Part shown: piece after piece, positions 13,311 to 26,216 of the stretch | How positions within the stretch are numbered: the first letter of the stretch is position 1 | Layout: each line of letters opens with the position of its first letter | Assembly (NCBI GenBank): GCA_037951105.1 | Contig: JBAMJV010003353.1 | Coordinates: 157,001-221,000 of the forward strand | DNA from: Echinarachnius parma | Lineage: Eukaryota > Echinodermata > Echinoidea > Clypeasteroida > Echinarachniidae | Reading direction: 5' to 3' | DNA length: 64,000 nt | Position numbers and translations under genes: made by a program | The notes under the pieces: generated by a model | Told to the model about the DNA's origin: nothing | What the model saw: only the letters and a program-made list of their open reading frames with translations | The model's database searches: none

Positions 13311-14199
13311 CAAAACAAAAAATGTTGGTCTTATTGATAACTATGATAAACTTCATCATAACAAGTGAAATTAGTATTAGTGAATGTTATTAAGCACAAA
13401 GAAAATACAAACTTGCTTCTAGATGGCTAAATTACATACATATTTTCCATTGGATATTTTGTTTGACAAATAATACAGAATAAATAATTAAACATTAAGT
13501 ATGACAGAAGAGTAACAATTTCACTTTACAATAAATACAGCTGACATGTTTTCAAAACTTTGTATTTTAAACTTCATGAAATTATATAAACATAAAAGTT
13601 AATGAAAAAAGAAGCATACATGTAATAACAATTTACATGATATATTATGATTAAAACTTCTTATACATGATCGAAACATGGCTCAAGTTACATTCTTGCA
13701 AAACAAATCAAAATATCTCTTTCCATTTTGGCTTCTCTTTTATATTGTGATATATGTTTGCATAATTTAAACTTCACATAATGATAAAAACATAAATTTG
13801 AAGCATCATGATATACATGTATCTTTACATTAATTGGCTTCTCTATTTTGTAGTATGATTTTGAATAATTAAGACTGCTGGCAAACATACAAGTTACATC
13901 CTGACAAAAAGAAGCATTTAATGATATCACTTTGGCTGTATCGCTGCAGCCGCCCTGCCCCAGTTACATTTCCTCATATGCCTGTGGTGACAGTAGACTG
14001 TTTGATATAACCGAAATCTGTGGATAATAGATATACATACATAATAAAAATGATAATAATTGTCCATTTTTATATAGTGCTTTATTACACATTTGTAAAT
14101 ATAATTTATTTGGTGTGTTGAGAATAATGTAATGTACAATGATAGATCTGCAGTAGCAGTGATCAGGGTTTGTACTGATTTCACATGTATTTTTTTCAT
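13311..14199. other. AT-rich non-coding sequence
   Basis: No exon supported. Long minus-strand frames at 13688-14262 have low-complexity codon use and no recognisable domain. Confidence 0.5.
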
Positions 14200-14546
14200 C
14201 CATTCGTTGAGTTTCTGGGAAATTCTCATAAAACGTGCATCTGCGGTCGGTGATATTTGCATTAATCAGGAAGAATAAATTAATGGGTGATTATTTATTC
14301 TTCAGCAATTAATGCACAAATATCACGACCGCAGAAGCACGATATCCTATGAGTAACCATTTTCCAGGAACTCAATGAATAACAATGCACAGCATATTGG
14401 TAAGAGGACGGTTACGTTACACCAGTTTTAAATGTAGTTTTCATAGTTTTATGATTACTGATTTCACATATGATTTTTGTACCTTTGTTGCATTACTTGG
14501 AAATGCTCATAGAAAATACATCTGCAGTTGGTGATATTTGCATTAA
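14200..14546. mobile_element. Inverted-repeat element cluster
   Basis: A segment with 'gcatctgcggtcggtgatat' and 'tgcattaat' at about 14235-14275 is mirrored at about 14292-14355. A third direct copy lies at about 14505-14546 with its own upstream 'actgatttcacat' flank. This looks like foldback elements that inserted in or duplicated one another. Confidence 0.5.
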
Positions 14547-14930
14547 AGGTGAATGACAGTAGTGGGAAACGCCCCACCCCCTAAAAATGAAATGTACACT
14601 CTTATTACCAACCATGTGAAAGAATATAATTTTACTAATATGGGATTATACAAATTTGGCCAAGAAACCGCCTGTTATTCATCTTTAATCAGCAGTATGA
14701 ATTCATATTCAAAGAACTATAAAAATCACACATGTGTATTAAACCATTTCAAGGTCCTAAACCACATAGAATCTACATTTTTACCAATGATAGAAATGAT
14801 CTGTTTTACCATATTGCCTAGTCAGGATAGTTCAAACTAGACTTTACAAATTCTAGCAGCCCAAAACCTACATCTGTTGGTCCCTAACAAAGAAAAACTT
14901 TAAACAAATTGTTTGATTTGGTTGCCCATT

Positions 14931-15533
14931 CGGGCCAGTATTACAGACCAGTCCCAAATGATTACATTCAGACATACAGGCCAGTATTACAGACCAGTCC
15001 CAAATGATTACATTCAGACATACGGGCCAGTATTACAGACCAGTCCCAAATGATTACATTCAGACATACGGGCCAGTATTACAGACCAGTCCCAAATGAT
15101 TACATTCAGACATACGGGCCAGTATTACAGACCAGTCCCAAATGATTACATTCAGACATACGGGCCAGTATTACAGACCAGTCCCAAATGATTACATTCA
15201 GACATACGGGCCAGTATTACAGACCAGTCCCAAATGATTACATTCAGACATACGGGCCAGTATTACAGACCAGTCCCAAATGATTACATTCAGACATACG
15301 GGCCAGTATTACAGACCAGTCCCAAATGATTACATTCAGACATACGTGCCAGTATTACAGACCAGTCCCAAATGATTACATTCAGACATACGGGCCAGTA
15401 TTACAGACCAGTCCCAAATGATTACATTCAGACATACGGGCCAGTATTACAGACCAGTCCCAAATGATTACATTCAGACATACGGGCCAGTATTACAGAC
15501 CAGTCCCAAATGATTACATTCAGACATACGTGA
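14931..15533. repeat. 46-bp tandem array, about 13 copies
   Basis: The period is exactly 46 bp (for example starts at 14941 and 14987). Units are almost identical, differing mainly at the c-a-g-g / c-g-g-g / c-g-t-g position. Near identity implies recent expansion or active homogenisation. No spacers, so it is not a CRISPR. Confidence 0.95.
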
Positions 15534-16084
15534 AAGTTCATTCTAATCAGGGCCTTGACATTGATGTGGGCACGCGTCCCAATTCCAAAGATTTCTTTGA
15601 AATTATGCAGCTTCTTTTAATACCAGCTTGCCCACGTTTGTAAAAGTCAAGTAAACAATTCACAGAAACTTGTAACAAATAAAAAACTTATCCCCAAATG
15701 ACACTGTCAAATCAAATTTCCTTTTTGGATGTAGCAGTGTCAATATGCCTTCATGGACATATGCACAATCAATTGACAATCAAAATCTGTTTTGCTTTGC
15801 AAATGTTTTTTTCTTGATTTGAGGCAAGTTTCCTGATGTTACATTGACAGTGGACACTACGCATGCAGTTTACAAGTGCCATGAAATAGAAGTCAGATTT
15901 CCTGAAAAAACGTGCACTTTTAATGAAGTGTCATGAACAAGAAAGTCACTTTAATGTTTTATTTTCCTTTGAAACTGTGCATAGTCACAGTTACAATAAT
16001 ACCCGGGGGCTCAGGGCAAATTCCCCCCCCCCCCCAAAAAAAAAATAAAAATAAAAATAAAATAAAAATAAAAATAAATAAAAT

Positions 16085-16117
<33 letters not shown>

Positions 16118-18532
16118 AAATAAATTAATAAAAAATAAATTTGTTAAAAGAACAAACGAATAGAAATTTCCATAGACTTCAATGCAAAACTTTAAAGTTT
16201 TAATTTCTTGCACAGACAAGCTTGAAAAGTAGCCCCGAAAAATACATGTAACTGTTATCCCTGCACAGTCTAAGCAAGTGCCCTGAAAGAGAAAGTTGAT
16301 TTGTTGTATTTTCCTTTGGAAGTTTGCGCATCATCAAAATGAGTACATACGTACATGTATGTTTGGAATTACAAGGAGGAGAGGAAGGTGATTCACTGTT
16401 TGTGTTATCTTTCGTGGATGACGGATATGAAATTTTGTAACAGTTCTACAATTTGGTCCAATATTTTGTGCAAGTTGTACTTGTAAAGACACTTTCAAAC
16501 TTGTTGTATGCCATGTTATGTAGTGACTTTTAAGTTTTGACCTATATTATGCATTATAAAATTACTTAGATGATAGACGAGATAATATTTTGTAACCGGG
16601 CTAAGTCGTACATTAAATATATATCAAAAATAATATGTTAATGGTACATAAAATTTACAAATATTCTATTTTAAAGGACTGAAGTGTACATGTATACATA
16701 CATGTACATGTATGTGTACATGGTTAATTGTTACCAAAAATCAACTAACTGTGTGTATACGATTTCAAGGTATTTAAAGATATTTTTTAATGTGTTTTGT
16801 TCAAAGCCGCCTACATATATGTAGCTTCTGTCATTTAGAAGATGAAAAGGCCATTATTTCTTGTCGTTACCCTTGAAAAACAGACACAAGTAGCTTGCTA
16901 TTAAGCCATATATAGCCTTTTGTCTGAAAAACCCCATCATTTATTCACCCGAGGCTGACAGATTGCCCAGGAAAAAGATATTCTGTGATAGAATGGAAGC
17001 CTTATAAAGGAAAAGCCTTTGTCAGATCATGAAATGATACGTATTTGTTGAGCGGGAATGAATTAGATTGGTGAGCTTCGTAGCTTTTTCACTTCAGATA
17101 TTGTTGCCACTTCCTGTTTATTTGTTCTTATTTTGTGGGGGTAGAATAATGGGGAAAATTTGTTTTATGTTTGATTTCATCACAATTATATATTATTTCT
17201 ATAAGGCAGCAAATGTTAACTCTTCATTGCTCCTGTTCACTGTATTTATTTTGCTTTGAAAATCCCTCATCTCTTTCTTTCACCATCCTTTTAACCATTT
17301 AACGCCATTTCATCCCTAATACTGACTTAGAATCTTGAAAATGATCTAGAAATGTTGTTTTATGGTTATTGCATAAAGATATTTTTCATGAACACTACAT
17401 ATACATGTACATGTAAATGTGCACACAGCCTGAGCACAGTAAGGAAAAGGAAGGACAGAGATAAGAGAAAGCTGTCGCACACAAAAATAAAAACATGTTT
17501 GATAGAAAGAGGACCGGGATCTTGGATGGATATACATGATTTGATGGCCGTTACATCTGATTCCCCGTGACAAGAGAGAGCGAGAGAGCGGGTCGTCCCA
17601 GAAATGTCACGGTATTATGTGGCGGGCGCATCGGTGGGAAAAAACCTCACACACGCTTGCATGCGAGCGAGCGTAAGCCACCAGTGCCATGGCATAGACC
17701 ACCCGATACATGTACTCATGTAAGGCACTGTTGCATGCACCAAACTAATACCTTACATGTATGTAGAAGCTAGAGACCCACAGTGTCTCAGAGTGTACCA
17801 GTATCTGCCTGGCATAGCATGTATTGCTATGCAGGCTTGACGAGTTAGGCCGTTGTGTGTGTATAGATGCGGCATCGAGGAGTGATTATGCCGACGACGA
17901 TACACCCACGCACGGCGCTACGTATGTACAGTATGCTTCCTGTGTGACACGTTCATGTACGCACGCATGTCCCACTGAGCTGCCTCTGCGATGGTTAGTA
18001 CACTTGTACTTGCATTTGCATCAACCATGTAGATCTGTAGATGTCTGTATTCAGTTCAGTTTATTTAACACTCGTCATAAAATATATCAAATGCATAAAA
18101 TATACAGAATTACAAAGATGAACAAATATAAAAAGATATTTAAAAAAGACATTCATATGACAGTATATGTTCGTGCATTTGTAAAAGTCGGTACATAAAT
18201 ACATATAGTACATGTATGTACAATACAAATGTACATGCACGTACATATACATGGAGTACATGAACAGCATGTCATCACTGGCATAATATATGTATATGCG
18301 CAAGAAAATGCAGATATTTGGTTTGTTTTTATATATCGGCACTAGTTGGTACACTAGACATCTTGTGTTTGTGCATGTACAATACATGTAAAATACATAC
18401 ATGTCAATACAGATATGACTGAGAGGTACATGGTACATGTATGCATTGTAATGTACATAAATGTATATGTGTCAGCACTTGCATAATACATGAAAGTCAA
18501 TATTTGATACTACATTTATCTGCGCTAGTTAG
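15534..18532. other. Non-coding sequence, A-rich microsatellite
   Basis: It contains a poly-C/poly-A junction followed by an (AAAAT)n-type tract at 16023-16140, clustered tacatgta palindromic words near 16685-16720 and 18190-18460, and the CG-richer island listed separately. No exon supported. Confidence 0.5.
17560..18000. promoter_or_regulatory. CG-richer island, possible promoter
   Basis: About 440 bp with many CpG steps (gcgagagagcgggtcgtcc, gcgagcgagcg, gccgacgacg) stands out from the AT-rich surroundings. It is about 8 kb upstream of the receptor start. No TATA box or clear donor was settled on. A promoter role is inference; an old GC-rich repeat is the alternative. Confidence 0.25.
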
Positions 18533-18668
18533 TATATGTGACCGGCTATAGCTAAACCCTGCGCTTGTCGTTAAAAATCAAAATGTAGATTTCCATACCA
18601 TTAGAAAAGCCTCATCACAAGCTTTCATTTAAATGTTACTTGTAAGTATCGGTTTCCATGGTGGTGTA

Positions 18669-19440
18669 TATAATACGCGTGGTTTGCGGTTGCATCATGT
18701 GAGAGGGGAGAGACTACCAGCGAGACAAACGGCGAGCCGAGAGACTTTTTTAATATTTTTTATATAAGGTGCTATTGTGAGCAATAGCCAATAAGGCGAG
18801 ACATACATCAAACTCAAATACGGGCATTAAAGCACCATAAATGACATCCTCATCGGCTCACAGCGGCTTAAGGAAAATTAAATTAAATTAAATTAAATTA
18901 AATAGTGCCTCATCTATGTGACACCATCAATAAATAACAGGTGCTGATGTACTCGTCGCTTGAAAGATTGAACACCAGAGTCGTTGATCTCTCCAACTGT
19001 GCCCTCTACAGCGCCACCAGCGTCGGAAGCACACACATATCGCGTCGCCGATAGCACTTCACCTACGTCCGCAACCCCAAGCCTTAAGCCCGCGCACGCC
19101 AACAAGTCCCCACTCCTAACGACGGATAGTCGACCTATTTGAAGCGTCGAGCCCCTCCTACCATCCACCCTCTCCTCGCAATACCAACAGTCCTTTCCAG
19201 GACTATCCCAACAGTCCTTTCTAGGACTACCAACAGTCCTTTTTAGGACTCTCCTAGAAAGAATACCAACAGTCCTTTTCAGGACTATCCCAACAATCCT
19301 TTCTAGGACTACCAACAGTCCTTTCTAGGACTACCAACAGTCCTTTTTAGGACTATCCTAGAAAGAATACAATCGGTCCTTTTCAGGACTCACCAATCCT
19401 CCCCTCTCACATGGTGCAACCGCAAACCACGCGTATTAAG
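18669..19440. mobile_element. Inner inverted-repeat element
   Basis: The arms 'taatacgcgtggtttgcggt' and its complement bound the segment, continuing through tgca-catgtgagagggga with one mismatch. The host sequence 'aagctttcattt' appears on both sides (18620s and 19440s), as expected for insertion into the outer MITE. It contains an (aatta)n run at about 18878-18903 and a hairpin array. Confidence 0.65.
19186..19391. repeat. Array of AGTCCT-loop-AGGACT hairpins
   Basis: About nine units of roughly 20-26 bp, each with agtcct, a four-base loop and aggact. Some are joined by 'cctagaaagaatac', giving a longer repeat of two to four units. The minus-strand frame stays open through it only because the unit lacks stops. 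Confidence 0.8.
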
Positions 19441-19612
19441 CTTTCATTTGATGCTTTGTTCTAACAAATTGGTCAATAATTGGCGAAGATATGATTGTTT
19501 CAATTTTACAATCATAAGTCTTTTACACACATTATGTGAACTTAAAATGCCCATTTCTTCAAAACATGAATTACCGACAAGTGCAGGGTTTTGCTATAGC
19601 CGGTCACATATA

Positions 19613-20265
19613 ATAGTTCTTGCATTTAGCCACTGACGTCTTATGTTCAGGCCTGTACAATACATACATGTACACATACATGGGGTACATGTATGCATTG
19701 TTATGTACAGCATGATGTGCAATCACTTGCATAATACAAGATAATAATAATAGTACAATTATACACGTAGCAGTTAAAGTTAATTCAATGTTTCTAAGCG
19801 CTCAGGAGTAGAACAAAAAGAGGGGTAAAAACCAAAGAACAAAAACTTTAAAATACAGACTTGAAAAAAAAATGCGGTGCATAAAATACATTATGATTGA
19901 GATACATGGTAACGTTTTAATAGTTTACATGTAATTAAAGCTATGAATCCTAACTCTACAACTATATACTCCCGTACATAAACATGTATTACATGTAATC
20001 ACATGTAGAGAGATCTTCTGGATAAATATCCTCATAAAGGCTCATGCATAAGTTTCTGAAATGTGCAATTACTGCTGACCACTGTTTGAACCCATTTCAT
20101 TTCCATATTTTCTTCCTTCGAACCAATTACATTAGCTAAAAAATATGCAGTTAACTTGTTGAGTGCCTCTAACCTGCTCAGATCCGTTCCCAACCATTGT
20201 TGGGCTAGAGTATATGGATTTTGTTGTCTTCGGTGGGTCTCCCTTCTATATTTAGGGTTAAAACA
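19613..20265. other. Non-coding sequence
   Basis: tacatgta-rich AT sequence; no exon or repeat boundary supported. Confidence 0.5.
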
Positions 20266-20369
20266 CCTGGGGGGTATTTCACTAAGCACTAAAATCGATT
20301 TTAGGATTGACTTCTAGTGATGAAGAATATATGCTAAAATTGATTTGTGTTTAGTGAAACACCCCCAGG
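20266..20369. mobile_element. Short foldback element
   Basis: The left end cctggggggtatttcactaa and the right end ttagtgaaacacccccagg mirror each other, with internal 'aaaatcgattttagg'. About 104 bp and no coding capacity. Confidence 0.6.
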
Positions 20370-20453
20370 TTCTCAATATACATGTAGACAATTAAGTTAA
20401 ATTTACTTTGTTCTCAACTAAGGGAATCAGAAGCAATCGGAATGGTGCACAAG

Positions 20454-20587
20454 CATAGTCGTACCCAGGATATTTTTCAAGGTGGGTGTTTTAGCTTTTT
20501 TCAGTGGCGTACTTGGGGTGTGTTTGAATACCTAACACAGTCATTCTTTCCCTTAAACACCCCAAACACCCCCTCGGTACGCCTATG
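20454..20587. mobile_element. hAT-type MITE with 8-bp target duplication
   Basis: It starts catagtcgtaccc and ends ggtacgcctatg, and is flanked on both sides by tgcacaag (20446-20453 and 20588-20595). Eight-base duplications and CA(G/T)...TG ends are hAT features. Length 134 bp, non-autonomous. Confidence 0.78.
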
Positions 20588-23500
20588 TGCACAAGCACAA
20601 CATTTAGCGCTACACTCGCGCAACTCAATAGTGCACATGTATGTATTAAAGCTACAGAGCGCATGCCGTGCGTATAACTACCACTGTTTACGCTCTTAGA
20701 AAAAGGGGCCCTCTAATGTGACCATGTAGTTTCCTTCATGTCCAATTATTATTGACCATGGCTTGAACCTACCTGATTTCCATATTTGATTCCTTTCTAA
20801 CCAGGTACATAAGCTACATGTACACGTACAGGTCCAACGTTTGGGTTAACTTTTTAAGCGCCTTCAATCGATTGCATGCATATTTGGGAATCTGACTGTG
20901 CCGTGCATTGAATTTCTAGGAGGGAAAGAGTTAAATTGCATTCATCATCCAGAACTCTGACTGAACTCCCCTAGCCCATATTTGACTTCATAAAATACTT
21001 GTTCGTAGTAAGCTACTAATCTAATGTTTTTTCTTAACTACTAATACCAAGGCATTAGAGCTGTATGTATAAAGCTACAAATACCATTAGGGCTGTATGT
21101 ACATTAGTGCACAGGTCTAGATGGATGGCCCACTGGAACTGCTGTACATTATATCATTAATATTATTCTGTAATGGTTATTATCTTGAATGGTCGTGATG
21201 CAGTCATCCTCTGAATGAACCACCAGCCTTAACCCATATTTGACATTTCATATTTCATGTAATTTAGAGACTAATTATCCTCTTGCTCATCTCTCAGTAC
21301 CATGGGCATGTGATGTGTGAAGTGACCAATCACTATGTGTACTTTTAACCTATCAAGGACAATTGAACACATTTTTGTAGTTCCACAAATATTCTAAAGT
21401 TCTGTAAAAAATAAATTACACTCTTGTTTTTAAGTATGCAAATATAAAGAACGTGTAAGTTTCTCTATCATTTCAGCCATGTTATGTTATTGTGTCATTA
21501 TTTAATTTAATTTTACATCTTTTTAGCACTTTTGTGAAGAATAATCCCTAAATTGGCAACAAATATTACCATTTTTTTGTTACTATTTCTTCAATCAAAT
21601 AGAAGTTTGATAAAAAAGTGAATTCAGATTCTAGTTGAGTATAAAGCCAAACTTTCCAATTATTTTGTTGTAACTTGTAGTACAAAGCCTGGAAATTAAA
21701 AAGGAAGCTGCCAATTTGACCTAACAATATTAATTCTTGATGAATTATTGGAGTTGTGCACTCTTGCATTATGTTGTCGCAGTTAAAGCTGGTGGGCATG
21801 CACCATGTACATGTATGCTCTTACATCGACTCTTTAGAACCAGCTCCTAAGATGGCTGATTGAGGGTTTTGCAGTTTGAGAATCTGGTACCGGATGAGCA
21901 GACGTCAGAGCAGACGTGTGGGGCATGCGCACTGGCGTGAACCTTGATGTCACCATGTGCCAGTCTACATTTGGGATGTGCGATCAAAACGTCCCTGATG
22001 GACCACTACTAAGAGGGTTTATTAAATATGAGTACAAATTTTAATGGCCAATGATCCCTAGACCTCCGATTGAACTCCCAGAATACCCGCCATAATTTAC
22101 CTCTGATTTTTCAAGGAACCATGCACTTTTAGCTCTCTAAATTTGGTGGACATTTATTAGGGCTCTTAGGGTGCTTCTAAGTTCACTTTAACCTGTGAAG
22201 AATCTTTAGGAAATTAATGTCATGCCCATTTCATATTTCATATCAAGTGCTAGACCATAACAGAAACTGTTAAGAAACGGTCTAGCTTTTGCTGTATTAT
22301 GAACTCTGCTTCAGAAACAGATCAAATTCTAAAGGGTGGTGTGAAAGGTGCAGTACCTGTTCCCTCCTGTTGTCGGTCATGGCAGGCATGCAGCACAAGT
22401 CACTCCATTATGAGAGACTCATGGTTAATGTTCGATAACATTCCTTTAAAAAAAATCTTTAGTACTACATGTATAGTCTATAAAGGGTAAGGTCCCCCTC
22501 CTTGAGTAATTATTAATATATCCTCGTAACATTTACTTAATTCTGGTTCAGAGACAAGTCAAATTCCAAAGTGAGATGTGAAAAGTGCCGTACCTGTTAC
22601 CTCCCGCTGTCTTTATGGCAGGCGTGCAGCACAAGACACATTCCACTGGGACACTTGGGGTTAATGTTCAGGTAACTCTTGCAAGGATAAATCCTGGGCA
22701 ATGTCCTGGTCACACCCAGGGGTGCTGTCATTTAAAAATCAGTATCTGTCCAAACCGTGGAACTTTTGGTTCTCTGAGCTTTGTACCTTGCTGTTTTTTT
22801 CTAATACTTATATTCCATAGAAGCATGAAAATGTTTTGGTTATAATTAATTTCACTTTTATTTCTCATTGAGATCAGTAGCAAACTTGTACTAAAGGTAT
22901 GCACATTTCTCAACAAAGGTTGAACTGTCGGAACGTGTTTGTTTCTGGACCATTTTAGCACAGGTGAGCCCTGTCATTCCCGTTTTTCATTACAAACATC
23001 AACATTCCAGGGTGGACTCCGCTCCGAGGCTTGAATTGAGCAGCTAAAATCTAAACTTTTCACGTAATATATAGTTTCTTGTTTAGGCATATATACATTT
23101 TAACTTGTCATCTTTTTTCTCGACAGAGGATGTGCTAGGTCTGAATTCTGAAAGCTAATATTGTTTTGATGTTTTGACAAATATATTCAGCAATCAATAT
23201 TTCCAGGTGTTTTCAAATATTGCATGGTCAATAATCCAGCATTTAATATCTAGCGGAAGTCCGCCATGCTTGTTTTCTTTTCAGGAAGAACGTTACATGT
23301 AATGTAATGCTTTCATACAAAATCTTAGATATATATCTTCAATTTTTCAATAACTTTTGCCACAGTTTTTGTTTTTCCAGGCCATTAAACAGTGAAATAT
23401 GACTACTGATATTTAGCCTCAGAAATGGGAGTAACGAACTGGAAGTGTGAATGTGTCCTTATTAACAACATGCATCCATGGAACATAAGTCCAGGGTTCA

Positions 23501-25922
23501 AGGCTACCAGTGACAGTTGTCCTACTTATTTGGATTCTCACGGTCCCTCGATTTTTTCTCATTAACTATACATTATATGTTAACTATTTGATTTTGACGT
23601 CTATGCTCCACTAAAAAAATAATTTCCACATTCAATACCGCGTTCCCAGGAATTCATCATTTTCAGTGCTTAAAATTGTTTTGCGGGTTTTGAACGTCTG
23701 AAATGTACCTTTATTAAAAGCATGCATAAAGCGCTACTGGTGGTATATTTCCTATTATTATTTCCCCCATGTTCCCTTGATTTTTTTTTCATTAGCCGTT
23801 GATTTGATTTTGACATGTCTGTCCTCCAGTCTGTGAAGACTCATTACCACTTTCAATACCATGTTCGCAGGAATTCATTATCGCGCCAGGGTAACTAGTT
23901 ATGGTTTTGCAGAAATTCATTATTTTCCTGCACGTCCGAGGGTAACCGGTAGTCGTTGAATTGAAACCAATTTTCAGCGATTGAGGATATATGAGAATTA
24001 GAGTAGAGTTGTTGTTTATCTGATATGAAATATATTACATTATTAAATTGGATGTATTATAGTCTACACTAGGCCTAGGACGCAATTCAAATATTTGACC
24101 AGAAAGGTATTCAAATAGTTCAAAAGTTATGATTTAATAAATACTTGTTTTCCTCTGTTCCCCATAGTAACAGTTGGAAAAGGATATACTCTTACTAAAT
24201 ATATATTATTGATACTTGTTCATTCGTTCATGTCTCCTGTAGATTAATATAGAATTTGAATTCAAATCTTAAACTTAAGGAGTGGTTGCTACAACCGGCC
24301 ATGTCAAAAAGACATGTTGACCAGGGGTGTGAGATAGGACTCTTGTAATGTGCCCCTCTAAAGGAAGAAAACAACAAAATGGAGAAGTAAAAGAAGAATG
24401 TAATGAATCTGATTAATCAATAATGTTTACTAAGGATAAAAGATAGCTAAATGCGGTTTCTACAAGGCTCACAAAATTGACACATGATTAACTCAGTAGT
24501 ATAATGATTTACTTAGCGCTGTTCTCTTTCTCAACTGACACTACATGTATGCATGTACATTATGTAGTAATAATAATAAAATAATAATGGTGGCTACTTA
24601 TATAGCGCATGTTCCAAATAGTAGTTTAGTAATGTCTGATCACTTACACTTACAGTATATGTTTACACGAAGCAAATTTAATTCATTATTGCAATATATA
24701 TTTTGTCATTAAAATGCCAATATATTGATTGCTATCATCACTCAACCGTGTGACTATTTCAAGATTAAACTGAACTAATCATGAAACAACACTGCTCTCG
24801 TCTGTATCCTCACCTTGTACTACATGTATTGTGGTAGATAACCCTCTTTGTTCTAGAAATGCCAATACATTAATCAGTAAACCGTGACCCCATTACCATG
24901 GCAACCACAGGTAAAGCTGTGAAGCCAGCGGCAGTGGCTCGCTAAAATTGTATGTGTATGGTTAATTCAGACATGTATAGATACATGGAAGTTGGGTAAA
25001 TACATGCATACATCATTGGCCAAATTTCTAAACAGCAGGTAACATTTAAACCTGGATTAAATTGCATCATATGATGTCATTTACAAGTAATAATATGTGG
25101 TCTAAAGTTAAACATGAACTAAACTGTTAATATCAAACATGCAGCTTCCATTGCAATTATTTCAAATCGACCAAAGTGGAGTTGTTGCTTTTTGCATTAA
25201 AAATCTTCAAATGTACATTAAATACATTCATGTGTTATGTGCAAAGTTAAAAAACAAATGACGCACACAATCAGTTATCTGTTCAAAGAGAGCTTATTAT
25301 TCAGACAATTTGCATAGAGTGATTGAAAAGATCTATTTTGAGAGTGAATTCCTGATAGATATATTACTGGCTTCACAGTTGCTTCTGCATATTCGTTGTT
25401 TTCCACTGGTGATAATGATTTCCATACTCTACTATTCATCATACGAGAAGGAATTTGTGGTAATTAGAGAAGTACAATGTATGTACACGGTGTACATACA
25501 TACATACATATGCATAATGAACATTATAGCGCTTTTGAAGCATTCATTGTATGTCACATGCACATGAATGTGACGTGGGCGTAACTAATGTCTTTGGCTC
25601 GTTTCCCATTTGTCATTTTTCTTCAACTAATGGCACAATGTGATTTAAAATGTATATATATATGTGTGAGACACATCCATGTATGGCTTTATATAATTGT
25701 GATATTTACTTCACTAATTGTGCCATTCTCTCCGCCAGAGTGAATAGCCACTGGTCAAGCTTCCCATAGAAAATGTACATTCTATACGATTATGATTTCC
25801 ATGTGACTGTCGTCAAAGGTGGGCCCTGTAGAAAGAAAGATATATAGAAAGGGGAAACGAAAGACAAAGTAGATATAATCGCTATGTAATCACATTGTTT
25901 CCATTCTTGTATCCTTCTGCAG
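20588..25922. other. Non-coding sequence upstream of the receptor
   Basis: No coding exon supported. Holds a diverged tandem duplication (22300-22437 and 22545-22672), an X-box-like GTTGCCATGGTAAT on the minus strand near 24892-24905, and an AT-rich microsatellite at about 24570-24590. The last bases form the strong acceptor of the first coding exon. Confidence 0.5.
22300..22672. repeat. Diverged direct duplication
   Basis: 'gaaacagatcaaattctaaa ... gcaggcatgcagcacaag ... gttaatgttc' at 22310-22435 recurs as 'gagacaagtcaaattccaaa ... gcaggcgtgcagcacaag ... gttaatgttc' at 22550-22672, about 240 bp apart. Function unknown. Confidence 0.6.
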
Positions 25923-26146
25923 ATCAGTCGCTTGAGAAGAAGTTGAAGCTATAAATCAATTTTCTCCATCTTCGCTGGAAGCGTCGAGGGCACAAAGGAA
26001 GCAGTTCGACTCTCATCTCAGCACCACCTGCCAGAGGGGCAGAACAGAGGTTGCAACGAGGAGGAGGAGAGATTCAAAGAGGAGGAGAAGAGAGGGGGAG
26101 GTACCAAGTTTCTGCCAGATGTAGGAAGACTGCCACTCCCAACAAG
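25923..26146 (+). other. 5' UTR part of the first coding exon
   Basis: A strong acceptor (pyrimidine-rich tract ending ctgcag at 25917-25922) lies 224 bp before the start codon, so the ATG exon is probably spliced to one or more upstream non-coding exons. The leader is purine-rich near 26050-26100 (GAGGAG runs). Its only ATG is at 26119 and is followed at once by TAG. If transcription instead starts inside this stretch, the acceptor would be fortuitous. Confidence 0.6.
26119..26124 (+). promoter_or_regulatory. Start-stop upstream ORF (ATG-TAG)
   Basis: ATGTAG lies 22 nt before the receptor ATG and is the only upstream ATG in the 25923-26146 leader. Its context (C at -3, T at +4) is weak, while the main start has A at -3 and G at +4. 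Minimal AUG-stop elements are known to hold initiating ribosomes and lower downstream translation; that role here is inference. Confidence 0.45.
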
Positions 26147-26216
26147 ATGGCTCTAGCATTCTGGATTGTCATCATCTCTCTGTGCAGCCTTTCCACCATT
26201 TCATTTGCCATTAATG
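26147..26216 (+). CDS. Receptor exon 1: signal peptide
   Basis: Start codon in good context (aacaagATGG). The 23 codons give a short polar start, a hydrophobic core rich in I/L/V/F/W and small residues before a likely cleavage after ISFA (about residue 21). The donor is ATG|gtaagaatg and the exon ends in phase 1. Reading past the donor runs into 18 more codons and a stop, so intron retention would give only a small secreted peptide. Confidence 0.88.

Larger units (their letters stand above)
18533..19612. mobile_element. TIR element, interrupted by a second element
   Basis: The ends are exact inverted repeats of TATATGTGACCGGCTATAGC, with weaker matching to about 40 bp. Inner parts match the 255-bp element at 29585-29839, so the uninterrupted element would be about 260 bp. 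A TA flank would fit a Tc1/mariner-type MITE; that class is inference. Confidence 0.75.

Noticed and set aside
14931-15533. CRISPR-like regular repeats
   Set aside because: Head-to-tail 46-bp units with no spacers.
15959-16219. Minus-strand frame rich in Phe/Leu/Ile resembling a membrane protein
   Set aside because: It is a translation of the (AAAAT)n microsatellite.
18914-19315. 133-codon minus-strand frame
   Set aside because: Open only because it reads through the hairpin array inside a mobile element; the repeated K-R-T-V-G is the translated repeat.
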